From NCBI RefSeq assembly GCF_002754315.1, contig NZ_PEFE01000001.1, forward strand, positions 124,001 through 188,000: 64,000 bases of DNA, written 5' to 3'. Below, piece after piece: positions 54,723 through 64,000 of this stretch. The DNA comes from Flavobacterium sp. 11 (GTDB lineage Bacteria > Bacteroidota > Bacteroidia > Flavobacteriales > Flavobacteriaceae). Made by a program: the position numbers and the translations under genes. Position 1 is the first letter of the stretch. Each line of letters begins with the position of its first letter. Below the pieces are notes generated by a model. That model did no database searches. It worked only from the letters and a program-made list of their open reading frames with translations, and had not been told where the DNA came from.

Positions 54723-56273
54723 TTATCCTTTTTTACTCTCTTTATTAAAATACAATCCTATTTCAGACAAGGCCGGTTTTAATCGCGATGATACAATACG
54801 AAATCGCACTTTAGATGCAGTTATAGTTGGAAATTCCAACAGGCGTTTAAAACCAATTGTAGTACCTTCCGTAGCCTTTATCCATTGGTTATTACCCCAA
54901 TATTCAAGCACAAATTTCTCTACTCTTTGTCCGATGGTAATGTTTTCCTGAAGTAATAAAACGTTGAATGTTTTTTCCTCGTTCAAATCCATTTCAACGG
55001 TATTTTTATTTCCTTTCATCGGAAATAAATAATGGGTAGCGTCATTGTCGTCCAACAAAGGTTTTATTTTTTTTACCGCTCCGATTGCTTTTGCCTCTTT
55101 CAAAAGATTTACGGCAAAAATAGCATCCAACTTTTCTCTCCAGCCTTTTAATGCCGAAACATCAAAATCCGAAAGCAATCCTCTTTTATCTGGTGGAATA
55201 TTCAACAGCAACACTCCATTTCTTCCTACTGAATTAAAATAAATTTCCTTTAGATACTCTGGTGTTTTCACTTTTTTATCTTCTGATTCATGATAAAACC
55301 ATCCCGGACGAATCGACACATCAGTTTCTGCAGGATACCATTTTAATGCATCTCCATCTTTCAATTGGTCACGACTTCCTAAAACCTGACCCGTCATGTC
55401 ACCTGCAGGTGCTTCATCTGCTTTGGTTTGAGAACCGGCTGTTGATACATTCTTTTTACCCATTGGCACGACACTCCATTCCTCCTCACGTCCATGTCCG
55501 GTCTCGGTTCCAACCCAACGTACATCAGGTCCGGAAACTGCAATCACCGCCTGTGGCTGTAATTTTCGAATATGGGCATACCATCTTTCAAAATCATAAA
55601 CCTGTTTTTTTCCATTGGGACCTTCCCCATTGGCTCCGTCAAACCATACCTCATCCACTTTCCCGTATTGGGTAAGCAATTCCGTCAACTGATTGATAAA
55701 AAAATCATTGTATGCCTCTGTTCCATAAGAAGCATTATTCATATCCCAAGGAGACAGATACACTCCAAAACCTACACCCATTTCCCTACAGGCATCGGCC
55801 ACTTCTTTTACAACATCACCTTTTCCGTTTTTCCAAGGGCTGTTTTTAACAGAATGTTCTGTAGTTTTAGTTGGCCACAAGCAAAAACCATCGTGATGCT
55901 TGGCGGTCAGAATTACTTGTTTGATACAGGCTTCTTTACAGACTTTTACCCATTGTCTTGCGTCTAATTCCTTAGGATTAAATATTTTAGGGTCTTCTTT
56001 CCCATTTCCCCATTCACGACCCGTAAACGTGTTGATGCCAAAATGAATGAATCCTGTCAACTCCAAACGTTGCCAGCGCAACTGTTGTGGTGAAGGCACA
56101 ATATTAGCTGCAATCTCAACCAACTCTTTCTCCGACATAGCCGAATTAATCACAACAAAATTCTTATGCTGTGAATAGCACGTCAAGGTAATTGAAGTAA
56201 AAGCCAGTCCTAATAGTAATTTATGAAGACGCTTATACAGTATATTTTTACAGTTTCTGTTTAATTCCATCAT
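54723..56273 (-). CDS. GH29 alpha-L-fucosidase
   Basis: 516 aa with an N-terminal signal region (LLLGLAFTSITLTCYSQ). GH29 features: LTGFIHFGINTFTGREWG, VILTAKHHDGFCLWPTKTTE, HSVKNSPWKNGKGDVVKEVA and the nucleophile aspartate in EVWFDGANGEGPNG. The C-terminal ~110 residues form a discoidin-like beta domain (VEKFVLEYWGNNQWIKATEG). It is a retaining enzyme that releases alpha-linked fucose from branched or terminal positions. It lies 7 bp after the GH95 gene, giving a pair with complementary linkage preferences. Confidence 0.94.
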   Translation of the reverse strand: MMELNRNCKNILYKRLHKLLLGLAFTSITLTCYSQHKNFVVINSAMSEKELVEIAANIVPSPQQLRWQRLELTGFIHFGINTFTGREWGNGKEDPKIFNPKELDARQWVKVCKEACIKQVILTAKHHDGFCLWPTKTTEHSVKNSPWKNGKGDVVKEVADACREMGVGFGVYLSPWDMNNASYGTEAYNDFFINQLTELLTQYGKVDEVWFDGANGEGPNGKKQVYDFERWYAHIRKLQPQAVIAVSGPDVRWVGTETGHGREEEWSVVPMGKKNVSTAGSQTKADEAPAGDMTGQVLGSRDQLKDGDALKWYPAETDVSIRPGWFYHESEDKKVKTPEYLKEIYFNSVGRNGVLLLNIPPDKRGLLSDFDVSALKGWREKLDAIFAVNLLKEAKAIGAVKKIKPLLDDNDATHYLFPMKGNKNTVEMDLNEEKTFNVLLLQENITIGQRVEKFVLEYWGNNQWIKATEGTTIGFKRLLEFPTITASKVRFRIVSSRLKPALSEIGLYFNKESKKG

Positions 56274-56280
56274 ATCTATT

Positions 56281-58728
56281 TTATTTTATATAGTAACTCT
56301 TTCCTTTTTTAGTTGCAAACCAAACGACACTGTTTCCCTCCGATTTTACATTTACTTTAGTGCCATTTGAAGCGTAAACTGTCATCCCTGAAGGAAGTTT
56401 AACATAACAATTATTTCCTGTCACAGAAATGATTGCTGCCTTTTTTAGCTTGCCATCAGTCCAATCAAAATGTACTTCAAAACCATTTCTGGCACGCAGT
56501 CCTTTTACATTTCCTTTGCTCCAATCAGCGCTGGTTGGCAAAGCGGGTAATAAACGAATTACGGAATTCTTCCCATTACTTTGGAAAAGCATTTCGGCAA
56601 TAGCAGCAGTTCCTCCAAAATTTCCATCGATTTGAAAAGGTGGATGAGCACAAAAAAGGTTCGGATAAGTACCCGCACCTTTAGCTGTATAATTAGAACC
56701 CTCCTCATTGAAAGCAGGTGTCAGCAACCCTTTTAAAACTTTCAATGCGTGGTTACCATCTTCTAGCCTTGCCCAAAAATTAATCTTCCAAGCTCTTGAC
56801 CAACCTGTACCTTCATCGCCTCTTCTTAACAATGTTTGACGTGCAGCATCAACCATCAAAGGCGTTTCCGCAGCATTAATTTCATAGTAAGGATAAAGTC
56901 CATACAGTTGTGAAACGTGACGATGCGTAGGTTCTGTTTCATCATAATCGCGAATCCATTCTTGAACTCTACCTGTTTTTTCACTGATTTGATTTGGAGC
57001 CAAACGCACTTTCAATTGTTCTAAAGTATCCGCAAAAGCTTCATCGATACCAAGCAATCTGGCTGCTGTAATGGTATTAGTAAATAACTCTCGTCCTATT
57101 TGCATATCCATCGTAGGTCCCATAGTTGTCTGTCCTACAAATCCATCTTCGGTTTTATAGGAGTTCTCAGGTGAGTTGGAAGGAGCCGTAACCAGCCATT
57201 TGTTTTTTGGATCTTCTATTAAAATGTCTTTATAGAATTGGGAAGCGCCTCTTAAAACAGGATAAATTTCTTTTAAAACAGCCACATCGGGATTGTACAT
57301 ATAATGCTGCCACAAATGTTCGCACAACCAAGCTCCACCAGATAAGGTTGAGCCCCAGTCTGCCCCTTCACCAGGCGCGGTAAATTTCCAAGGATTTGTA
57401 ATTACGTGTGCTACCCAACCATCTGAATTATAATAAGCCTTGGCCGTTTTGTTCCCAGATTGCACTAATTGCTTGGTAAACTCAATTAATGGCTTATGGC
57501 AATCAGCTAAATTCGTGACTTCCGCAGGCCAATAATTCATTTGCAAATTAATATTCAAATGATAATCCCCGTTCCACGGCGTTTGATATTCTTCAGCCCA
57601 AAGTCCTTGCAAATTAGCCGGTAATCCACCTGGACGGGAAGACGAAATCAATAAATATCTTCCAAAATTAAAGTACAATAAAGGCAAGTTTGCATCGCTT
57701 TCCCCTTTAGAAAAACGAACTAAACGCTGCGCTGTAGACAAATTTGAGATAGCTTGATTTTGTTGAGTTGTAAACTGTATTTTAGAACGATTATAATACG
57801 ACTGATAATCAGCTATATGCTTATTTTTTAAAACAGTCCAAGAAATTTTACTGGCTGATTTTACTGCTTTTTGAACCACAGGCAAAGGATCTTCTCCGCG
57901 TTTTTCAACCGTTGGCCAGTTCAAATCTGTTGCGGCACTTAGCACAATAATACATTCGGTAGCACCCGAAACTGTCAAACTATTATTTTCAGAAATCACT
58001 TTTCCGTCGGCAGTATTGGCTTGGACATATCCGGCAAAACGAATACCCAAATCACTATTTCCGCCCGGCAATTGTCCGGTCATCGTAATCGCGCTGCCTT
58101 TGGACACAAATTTTGCATTTTCTTTCCTATCCAATGCTAGTTTAAAATGCAATGCTTTGGTTTTGTTTGAACTCAAACGAATGATGATTGCATTGTGAGG
58201 AGCACTTGCAAATACTTCCTCTTTATACGTAACTCCGCCTAATTTCCACTCGGTCACGGCCAATGCTTTATCCAAATGCAAGGTTCTCTTGTACTCTGAA
58301 ACTGTTCCCTGCGTATCTTTCCAGTTAATCAATAAGTCTCCAAAAATTTGATAGCAACCAAACTTTGCATTGGCACCATTCCCATAAGCAGAACCTTGAC
58401 CGGCGCTGACAAAATATTTTTGCAACAATTGTTGGGCTTCTTTGTTTTTTCCTTCTTTTAGCAATCGCTGAATTTCCGGTAAATGTTGTGAAGCATCTTC
58501 TCTGTTCGGATTTTCAATTCCACCGGACCACATCGAGTTTTCGTTTATTACAATTCGTTCTTTAACAGGATTTCCATAAACCATAGCGCCCAAGTGGCCA
58601 TTCCCCAATGGAATCGATTGGGTAAAATGAGTTGCCGGCCGATCAAACTTAATTTCCTGATCGGTTTGTGCCTGCATATATAATAAAGGCACAAAAAAAG
58701 ACAGTACTAAATGAATTGCATTTTTCAT
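56281..58728 (-). CDS. GH95 alpha-L-fucosidase
   Basis: 815 aa. Signal peptide [20 protein letters not shown]. The N-terminal beta domain has [17 protein letters not shown] and [13 protein letters not shown]. The helical barrel carries [20 protein letters not shown] and [13 protein letters not shown] with the catalytic asparagines, then [27 protein letters not shown] is the late conserved block. GH95 enzymes are inverting and typically cleave alpha-1,2-linked fucose; some act on L-galactose. It lies 8 bp after the GH27 gene, in one operon. Confidence 0.94.
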   Translation of the reverse strand: MKNAIHLVLSFFVPLLYMQAQTDQEIKFDRPATHFTQSIPLGNGHLGAMVYGNPVKERIVINENSMWSGGIENPNREDASQHLPEIQRLLKEGKNKEAQQLLQKYFVSAGQGSAYGNGANAKFGCYQIFGDLLINWKDTQGTVSEYKRTLHLDKALAVTEWKLGGVTYKEEVFASAPHNAIIIRLSSNKTKALHFKLALDRKENAKFVSKGSAITMTGQLPGGNSDLGIRFAGYVQANTADGKVISENNSLTVSGATECIIVLSAATDLNWPTVEKRGEDPLPVVQKAVKSASKISWTVLKNKHIADYQSYYNRSKIQFTTQQNQAISNLSTAQRLVRFSKGESDANLPLLYFNFGRYLLISSSRPGGLPANLQGLWAEEYQTPWNGDYHLNINLQMNYWPAEVTNLADCHKPLIEFTKQLVQSGNKTAKAYYNSDGWVAHVITNPWKFTAPGEGADWGSTLSGGAWLCEHLWQHYMYNPDVAVLKEIYPVLRGASQFYKDILIEDPKNKWLVTAPSNSPENSYKTEDGFVGQTTMGPTMDMQIGRELFTNTITAARLLGIDEAFADTLEQLKVRLAPNQISEKTGRVQEWIRDYDETEPTHRHVSQLYGLYPYYEINAAETPLMVDAARQTLLRRGDEGTGWSRAWKINFWARLEDGNHALKVLKGLLTPAFNEEGSNYTAKGAGTYPNLFCAHPPFQIDGNFGGTAAIAEMLFQSNGKNSVIRLLPALPTSADWSKGNVKGLRARNGFEVHFDWTDGKLKKAAIISVTGNNCYVKLPSGMTVYASNGTKVNVKSEGNSVVWFATKKGKSYYIK

Positions 58729-58736
58729 AACAGTCC

Positions 58737-59981
58737 TTATATTTTTTTCAATCGAAACAATTTTGTCTCATGAGGAAGTACCTTACCGTTCCATTTTTTA
58801 CCTTTCCCTATCACTTTATGTTGCCACAAATCTTTTATTTCATAAGTACTATTAAATCCCAATTCAGCAAAGTCAATTTTAGAATTTTGTGCAATTTCAG
58901 AACGATTCAGAATAGCAATGGCAAAATCACCATTAGCTAATGGCCTTACAAAAACACTCCACAACTCATTCTTGATTTTACAAACCGCTTGCTTTCCTAA
59001 AGCATCCTGGTTTATGGCTATCACCTCTTCATTTAACAAAATACGTTTGGTTTCGGCATTCATTGTTCGTACATCATTGGTTGCTGCCAAAGGCGAATTC
59101 ATGATACTCCAAAGGCTCATTTGACTCTGGTATTCCGTATCGGTACAACCAACACCACCTAAATCACCCGAAGGTCCTTTTTTACCATAAAGTCCTACTA
59201 CAAGCATATCCATATCATTCCAATATCCAGGTTTTGCATAAGCAGCATAATCTTGTGAAAAATCTACAATATCTATTATTCCGGCGCCTACTGAATGTAA
59301 TTCTTTAGCAGTCTTAACCGTTTTAAGGCTTTTCCATTTATCCCTTACATCTGCGGTGGTGCGCCATAATTGACCGCCAACTTGCTGCCCCCAGAGCCAT
59401 GGTTTGTGATCTCCCCATTCACAAATACCCAAGGCAATGTCACGTCCGCTTTTGCGTAAAGCATCTGCCATTTTTTTATAACGGGTTTTAGCAATTTCCG
59501 TATCATCCGGGGCACCGCAGTAATCGTATTTCAAATAATCAATTCCCCAACTGGCAAACGTTTTGGCATCCTGATCTTCAAAATTCAAACTGGCCGTATA
59601 ACCCGCACAAGTAAGCGGTGCTGCATCCGAATAAATCCCTAATTTTAATCCTTTGCTATGCACGTAATCAGCAAGTGCTTTTATTCCAGACGGAAATTTC
59701 ATTGGATCCGCAATAATAGTATTTCTGTTGTCTCTTCCGCCCTGCCAACCATCATCAATGAATACATGATCATAACCGGCTTTTAACATGCCTGTACTTA
59801 CAATGGCATCTGCCATTTCGCGTATGTCTTTTTCATTAATAGCATCAGCAAAATAATTCCAAGTCATCCAACCCATTGGCGGTGTCGGTGCCAATAAAGA
59901 ACCGTTTGTTATTTGTGTTTGAGCAGTTCCGTTACTCAGGCAGAGCAGAATCACAATAAGGCTAAGAATTTGTTTTTTCAT
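58737..59981 (-). CDS. GH27 alpha-galactosidase
   Basis: 414 aa. Signal peptide [22 protein letters not shown]27 features: [55 protein letters not shown], the nucleophile aspartate in [13 protein letters not shown] and the probable acid/base aspartate in [11 protein letters not shown]. It removes terminal alpha-galactose; some family members act on alpha-GalNAc. It is 87 bp after the large GH2 gene and 8 bp before GH95. Confidence 0.94.
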   Translation of the reverse strand: MKKQILSLIVILLCLSNGTAQTQITNGSLLAPTPPMGWMTWNYFADAINEKDIREMADAIVSTGMLKAGYDHVFIDDGWQGGRDNRNTIIADPMKFPSGIKALADYVHSKGLKLGIYSDAAPLTCAGYTASLNFEDQDAKTFASWGIDYLKYDYCGAPDDTEIAKTRYKKMADALRKSGRDIALGICEWGDHKPWLWGQQVGGQLWRTTADVRDKWKSLKTVKTAKELHSVGAGIIDIVDFSQDYAAYAKPGYWNDMDMLVVGLYGKKGPSGDLGGVGCTDTEYQSQMSLWSIMNSPLAATNDVRTMNAETKRILLNEEVIAINQDALGKQAVCKIKNELWSVFVRPLANGDFAIAILNRSEIAQNSKIDFAELGFNSTYEIKDLWQHKVIGKGKKWNGKVLPHETKLFRLKKI

Positions 59982-60068
59982 TATTTAAACTATTTTTTAG
60001 AGGAATCTCTTTTCCATTTTTAAATCAAAAGTACTGCTGATTCAGTTCCTTTTTTCGACACAAATACA

Positions 60069-63000
60069 TTACTCAAATTTTATCCAATAACTATAATTGT
60101 AATTTTCAAACGGAATCCTGTATTTTTTCATTGGCCACGATCCCCAACTGTCCATTCCCTGTAAACCAGTTTGCTGCAAGTCCATGTGGAGGTAGATTTC
60201 GTCTCTTTTATTAAGTTCACCGCTATGGTATTGTTTCTTTTGTGCCTCAGGATCTAAATCATCCAATTGATAAGGCAAAGCAGAAAAACTCAATAAATTA
60301 TTTATAAATGCGAACTGTACTTTTCTTCCTTTTGCATTACTGAAACTTACCCAACGCACTTCTGTTTTATTACCACTTTCCTGCGGTCTTGCGTAAGGAT
60401 AATATTGTTCCTCCACGGATTGATGGAATTGACCAATGAAAGTGTTTGTCTTTCTGTCCCAATAACTTTCTCCCGGACCACGGCCGTACCAATTGATTTT
60501 ATTAAAACTTTTATTGATAACCAAATCAGTTCCTGCTCGCAACAACAGCGGATTTTTTCCTTTTATAGCAGTGAATTCATTATCAACTTTGATTTTTCCA
60601 TCACCGTAAACCGTGAATGTTTGCTGATGAGATGCATCGCCATCAACTAATTTCTTTGTCAATTTTATTTGAATTGAACCATCATTGATTTTTGTTACGG
60701 ACGATTGCAATTCGCTGCCGTTTTCATACGCATTTCTCCATTTCCTTAAACTGGTATTAAAACCGGCTCCAATGTCGTTATCCGTTGGTGCTCTCCAGAA
60801 AGAAGGCAAAGGTCCTTGTGTTATAAATTGCTCTCCTTTGACACTGTAGCCTGAAAGTATTCCTTTTTTTAAATCGAAAATAACTTCAAAATTGTTACCT
60901 GAAATAGTATAAAACTCTTTCGTTTCTTTCAATTGCAACGCTTTTTTTGAGCTGAAAACAGCAGCGACGGCAGGCAACGTTTTCAACAAAAGCTGATCAG
61001 CGGCAATTTCATATTGTTTAGGCAAGAAAGGCTCTTCGGACTTCAATACGTAATACACATTCAACTGATATTCTTTATCGGCTTTTTGAACGGTTTTTAT
61101 CGCCAGCTTAAAATTATTTTCTTCTTGTGGCTGTAATGAAATAGTATTGAGAACACCTTTTTCTTTTGCAACGCCATTTTCCTGTAATACCCAACGCAGC
61201 ATCACGTTATCCAGATTCTTAAAGAAAAAACCGTTTTTAATCGAGATGGTATTATTACCAATATAGCTTGTTTTTATATTTTGGTAGACCTGTTTGACTT
61301 CCAAAGCCATTGGCGTAATCTCGCGATAAGCGGTAACCACTCCTTTTACACAAAAATTATTATCGCTTAAATTCTCATCAACCGGACCTTCCAACGGAAA
61401 ATCTCCTCCATAAGCTTTAATACGTTTACCATTTTTAAGGGTGTCAATGGACTGATCAATCCATTCCCAGATAAAACCACCTTGAAGCTTTGGATTATTT
61501 TCCACTATATCCCAATAATCCTTGAAATTCCCTAAGCTATTCCCCATAATATGGGCATACTCACTTTGGATATTTGGAATTTTAGCATCACTTTTGGAAT
61601 AAGCCAATAGATCGTCAGGAGACATATATTGCGGACAAAAAATCTCAGAGAAATGAGTATCATTAGGAGCACCATAATTAATGTCCCTTTCGTACTGGAT
61701 AGGCAAATCTGTTTTTTGTCTCAACCAATCGTAAGCTGCATAAAAATTGCTGCCATCACCCGCTTCATTTCCTAAAGACCAAGTAACCACACTTGCATGA
61801 TTCTTGTCTCTTTCATACATGCGCTGGATACGCTGCAAATGAGCTTCTTTCCAAAGCGGCTTATTAGCCAAAGTCACATCTAAATCATAACCCAATCCGT
61901 GCGATTCAATATTGGCTTCATCCACAACATACAAACCATATTCGTCACAAAGTTCCATCCAATAAGGATCCGGAGTATAATGAGAATGACGAACAGCATT
62001 GATGTTCAATTTCTTCATCATCTCCATATCTTTACGCATATCCTCCTTGCTGAGCGCATGCCCGTTTGTTGGATGATGCTCATGGCGGTTCACTCCTTTT
62101 ATGAAAACTCTCTTGCCATTTACCAAAAAGTCAGCTCCCTTGATTTCTATTTTTTTGAAACCTATACGAAGCGGTACCACTTGCAATACTGCTCCTTTTA
62201 CATCTTTTAGAGTGATAAATAATCTGTACAGATAAGGTGTTTCGGCAGTCCATTTTTGAACATTTTTTAGGGTTGTCTGGAATTCAATATTGGTCTTGTA
62301 TTTTCCAAGAACCGTTCTGAAATCTTTTGTTTTGTCTTGATAAACAATATTTCCTTTAGCATCTTCTAAGCTTACTTCAACCGTAAAACTGTCTTTCTTA
62401 CTGTAGGTTCCATTCTCTCTTTTATAATTATTAATCTCGGTATTGATGGAAAACAAACCATCAGTATAAGTAGCATCCAGTGTACTGACAATCTTCGTGT
62501 CTCGAATATTCAACTTTTCTGTTGCATACAAAAAAACATCTCTTTCTATTCCTGAAAAACGGAACATATCCTGACATTCCAAATAACTGGCATCACTCCA
62601 TCTATAAACCTGGAAAGCAATCAGATTCTCCCCTTCTTTCAAAAAATCGGTGATATCAAATTCGGCAGCCAATTTACTGTCTTCGCTATAGCCTACTTTT
62701 TTTCCATTTACCCATACAAACAGACACGATTTTGCGTTCCCAACATGAATAAAAACCTGTTTTCCTTTCCAGTTGGCAGGCAGATTTATTTTTTTACGAT
62801 ATGACCCTACCGGATTATTGTTGGCTGGGATATCGAAAGGCGGGTTCATTTTGGCGTAACGCAAATTATGACCTGCAAAATCATACGGCTGATTCACATA
62901 AATAGGCAAACCATATCCGTTTACTTCCCAACTGGCAGGTATTCGAAAATCAGTCCATTTGGCATCATCATAACTAAGGGCTTGAAAATTTTGAGGGCGT

Positions 63001-63317
63001 TGGTTAGGATCTTGCACCCAATTGAATTTCCAACTGCCGTTTAATGACAAGAAATTTGCTGACTTTTCCCTGTCATACTGCTTTGCTTTCTCCATGTTTT
63101 CAAAACCAAAAGCATTATTACGCATTGGCATCCGGTTTATGGAAATAATTTCAGGATTTAACAATTCAGCAGGTAGTTGAGCAAAAATAGTAGTCGATAG
63201 CAGCAGCATAAATACTGTCATCACAATTTGTTTTATACTTCCCACCTCAGTACTTTTAATACGGTTTTGTTGTTGTTCTGTAATATCCATACCATTCATT
63301 ATAATTTGTTTCTTCAT
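60069..63317 (-). CDS. GH2 beta-galactosidase, LacZ-type five-domain form
   Basis: 1082 aa. A long basic head of about 28 residues precedes the signal hydrophobic stretch IVMTVFMLLLSTTIFAQ, so a later start is possible. Order as in LacZ: sugar-binding domain (KWTDFRIPASWEVNGYGLPI), Ig-like, barrel with VRHSHYTPDPYWMELCDEYG, the acid/base glutamate in VTWSLGNEAGDGSNF and nucleophile region GGFIWEWIDQSID. A Bgal_small_N domain ends the protein (SFWRAPTDNDIGAGFNTSLR, WYGRGPGESYWDRK). It is first in the glycosidase series, behind a promoter with a LacI-type operator. Acts outside the cytoplasm on beta-galactosides. Confidence 0.95.
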   Translation of the reverse strand: MKKQIIMNGMDITEQQQNRIKSTEVGSIKQIVMTVFMLLLSTTIFAQLPAELLNPEIISINRMPMRNNAFGFENMEKAKQYDREKSANFLSLNGSWKFNWVQDPNQRPQNFQALSYDDAKWTDFRIPASWEVNGYGLPIYVNQPYDFAGHNLRYAKMNPPFDIPANNNPVGSYRKKINLPANWKGKQVFIHVGNAKSCLFVWVNGKKVGYSEDSKLAAEFDITDFLKEGENLIAFQVYRWSDASYLECQDMFRFSGIERDVFLYATEKLNIRDTKIVSTLDATYTDGLFSINTEINNYKRENGTYSKKDSFTVEVSLEDAKGNIVYQDKTKDFRTVLGKYKTNIEFQTTLKNVQKWTAETPYLYRLFITLKDVKGAVLQVVPLRIGFKKIEIKGADFLVNGKRVFIKGVNRHEHHPTNGHALSKEDMRKDMEMMKKLNINAVRHSHYTPDPYWMELCDEYGLYVVDEANIESHGLGYDLDVTLANKPLWKEAHLQRIQRMYERDKNHASVVTWSLGNEAGDGSNFYAAYDWLRQKTDLPIQYERDINYGAPNDTHFSEIFCPQYMSPDDLLAYSKSDAKIPNIQSEYAHIMGNSLGNFKDYWDIVENNPKLQGGFIWEWIDQSIDTLKNGKRIKAYGGDFPLEGPVDENLSDNNFCVKGVVTAYREITPMALEVKQVYQNIKTSYIGNNTISIKNGFFFKNLDNVMLRWVLQENGVAKEKGVLNTISLQPQEENNFKLAIKTVQKADKEYQLNVYYVLKSEEPFLPKQYEIAADQLLLKTLPAVAAVFSSKKALQLKETKEFYTISGNNFEVIFDLKKGILSGYSVKGEQFITQGPLPSFWRAPTDNDIGAGFNTSLRKWRNAYENGSELQSSVTKINDGSIQIKLTKKLVDGDASHQQTFTVYGDGKIKVDNEFTAIKGKNPLLLRAGTDLVINKSFNKINWYGRGPGESYWDRKTNTFIGQFHQSVEEQYYPYARPQESGNKTEVRWVSFSNAKGRKVQFAFINNLLSFSALPYQLDDLDPEAQKKQYHSGELNKRDEIYLHMDLQQTGLQGMDSWGSWPMKKYRIPFENYNYSYWIKFE

Positions 63318-63555
63318 TTCAATTTTATCAATTGATTAAAAAATTTGGTTGCATCCCTCTTTCTTAATCCATATTTTTTTTAGACATTCATTTCCTCGAT
63401 GAGTTACCATTATCAATTTTAAAAGTCAAATAAAACTGATTGCAAAATGACTTATCTATAATCTATTTCAATCAATAACTATTTATTAGTTTTTTTCTTC
63501 ACTGAAAGACCATTGAAATAGCCTAATCAAAATTTCATTATACACCTATAAGCCA

Positions 63556-63586
63556 CGAAACTATATATTATATTTATAGTAAACAA
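63556..63586 (-). promoter_or_regulatory. Promoter of the glycosidase series
   Basis: On the minus strand TTG (63584-63586), 18 bp, then TATAGTTTCG (63556-63565), the same core and spacing as before the sugar-kinase operon. It leaves a leader of about 230 bp before the GH2 start. Beyond promoter and operator, the gap 63318-63857 shows nothing recognisable. Confidence 0.65.
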
Positions 63587-63602
63587 GGAAAATACAAAAA
63601 AA

Positions 63603-63616
63603 TGTGCTCGAACACA
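63603..63616 (-). promoter_or_regulatory. LacI-type operator before the glycosidase series
   Basis: TGTGTTCGAGCACA on the minus strand, identical to the second operator at 44493-44506. It lies 16 bp upstream of the -33 TTG; the corresponding distance at 44.5 kb is 15 bp. Confidence 0.78.
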
Positions 63617-63857
63617 AAAAAAATACATAAACTGTTTTTTATCGTATAATTTCGTTAATAGTATTACCTTTTTTAAAGAAAAACATGTAATAATCTATTA
63701 AATTACCATCATGAAATTTGTTGTTTTTTTTTTAAATTTGATGGTCGTTATATCCTGCATGAAATCCATATTCCTATAAAATTGTCAATAAATATGAAAT
63801 AGGTATTTAAACAGGCAATAATAAACAGAAGCCCTGCATTTTATGTAGAAAAAAAAT

Positions 63858-64000
63858 CTATTCCTTCATCAAAATTTTTTTCGCATCCTGGTCATCATAT
63901 TGATCAATTAACTTATGAAGTTGAATATTCATAGCCTCAGTGATTTTTTTATAACTCTTATGTCCATACATATTATTCATTTCATTTGGGTCTTTCTGTA
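63858..64000 (-). CDS. C-terminal end of a probable sulfatase (cut by window edge)
   Basis: 46 codons to a TAG at 63858. The sequence QKDPNEMNNMYGHKSYKKIT followed by a helical tail with KLIDQYDDQ matches the end of arylsulfatase-type enzymes (the D-P-x-E-x-x-N-x-Y-G segment). The catalytic part lies outside the window. As an upstream neighbour of the glycosidase series it suggests that the target glycan is sulfated. Assignment rests on this short motif. Confidence 0.6.
   Translation of the reverse strand, partial: QKDPNEMNNMYGHKSYKKITEAMNIQLHKLIDQYDDQDAKKILMKE

Overview
The window looks like a chromosome segment of a Flavobacterium-like member of the Bacteroidetes. It is AT-rich, with Bacteroidetes-type promoters (TTG, then TAnnTTTG) and few visible Shine-Dalgarno sequences. 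Characteristic families are RteC, TPR-AraC regulators, TPR histidine kinases, a NagB-deacetylase fusion and clustered fucosidases.

Region 1 (1-25,500, all minus strand, transcribed right to left) is a surface-polysaccharide locus. It begins with an ABC exporter (Wzm, Wzt with a C-terminal cargo-binding domain). FkbM-type methyltransferases, two WbsX/GH99-like proteins and many GT2 and GT4 glycosyltransferases follow. Next comes a nonulosonic (sialic or legionaminic) acid set (NeuB, NeuC, NeuA) coupled to an AsnB-type amidotransferase. Last are a carbohydrate O-acetylation pair (SGNH protein plus a frameshifted MBOAT acyltransferase), more glycosyltransferases and the start of another gene cut by the window edge. 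Many junctions are ATGA or TAATG overlaps, so the set is probably made as a unit.

Region 2 (25,500-39,300) is accessory. It holds an AraC-type regulator with a DoxX/MauE-like membrane protein, a tiny basic protein, an RteC-domain protein, a lipoprotein and a TPR-AraC regulator. Three intergenic regions here share the near-palindrome CAATTCssGAATTG. A cassette follows at 33.7-37.9 kb: small DNA-binding proteins, a YegP/DUF1508 protein, and a unit of a 251-aa protein of unknown function, a DUF5675 protein and two holin-like membrane peptides. The cassette is bracketed by copies of a structured intergenic repeat family whose relatives also occur between neuB and neuC.

Region 3 (39,300-43,100) holds a TPR sensor kinase, a small proline-rich lipoprotein and a divergent response regulator. 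A perfect 14-bp inverted repeat lies between the divergent genes.

Region 4 (43,290-64,000) is a glycan-utilisation locus. A LacI-type regulator is followed by an operon for a GHMP sugar kinase, a sugar nucleotidyltransferase, an MFS sugar permease and NagB fused to a PIG-L deacetylase. Opposite runs a glycosidase series: GH2, GH27, GH95, GH29, GH2 and GH20, with the C-terminal end of a probable sulfatase at the window edge. The GHMP operon and the glycosidase series start from near-identical promoters carrying the operator TGTGYTCGARCACA, so the LacI protein probably controls both. The enzyme set suggests a fucosylated, galactose- and hexosamine-containing, possibly sulfated glycan. No SusC/SusD pair is in the window.
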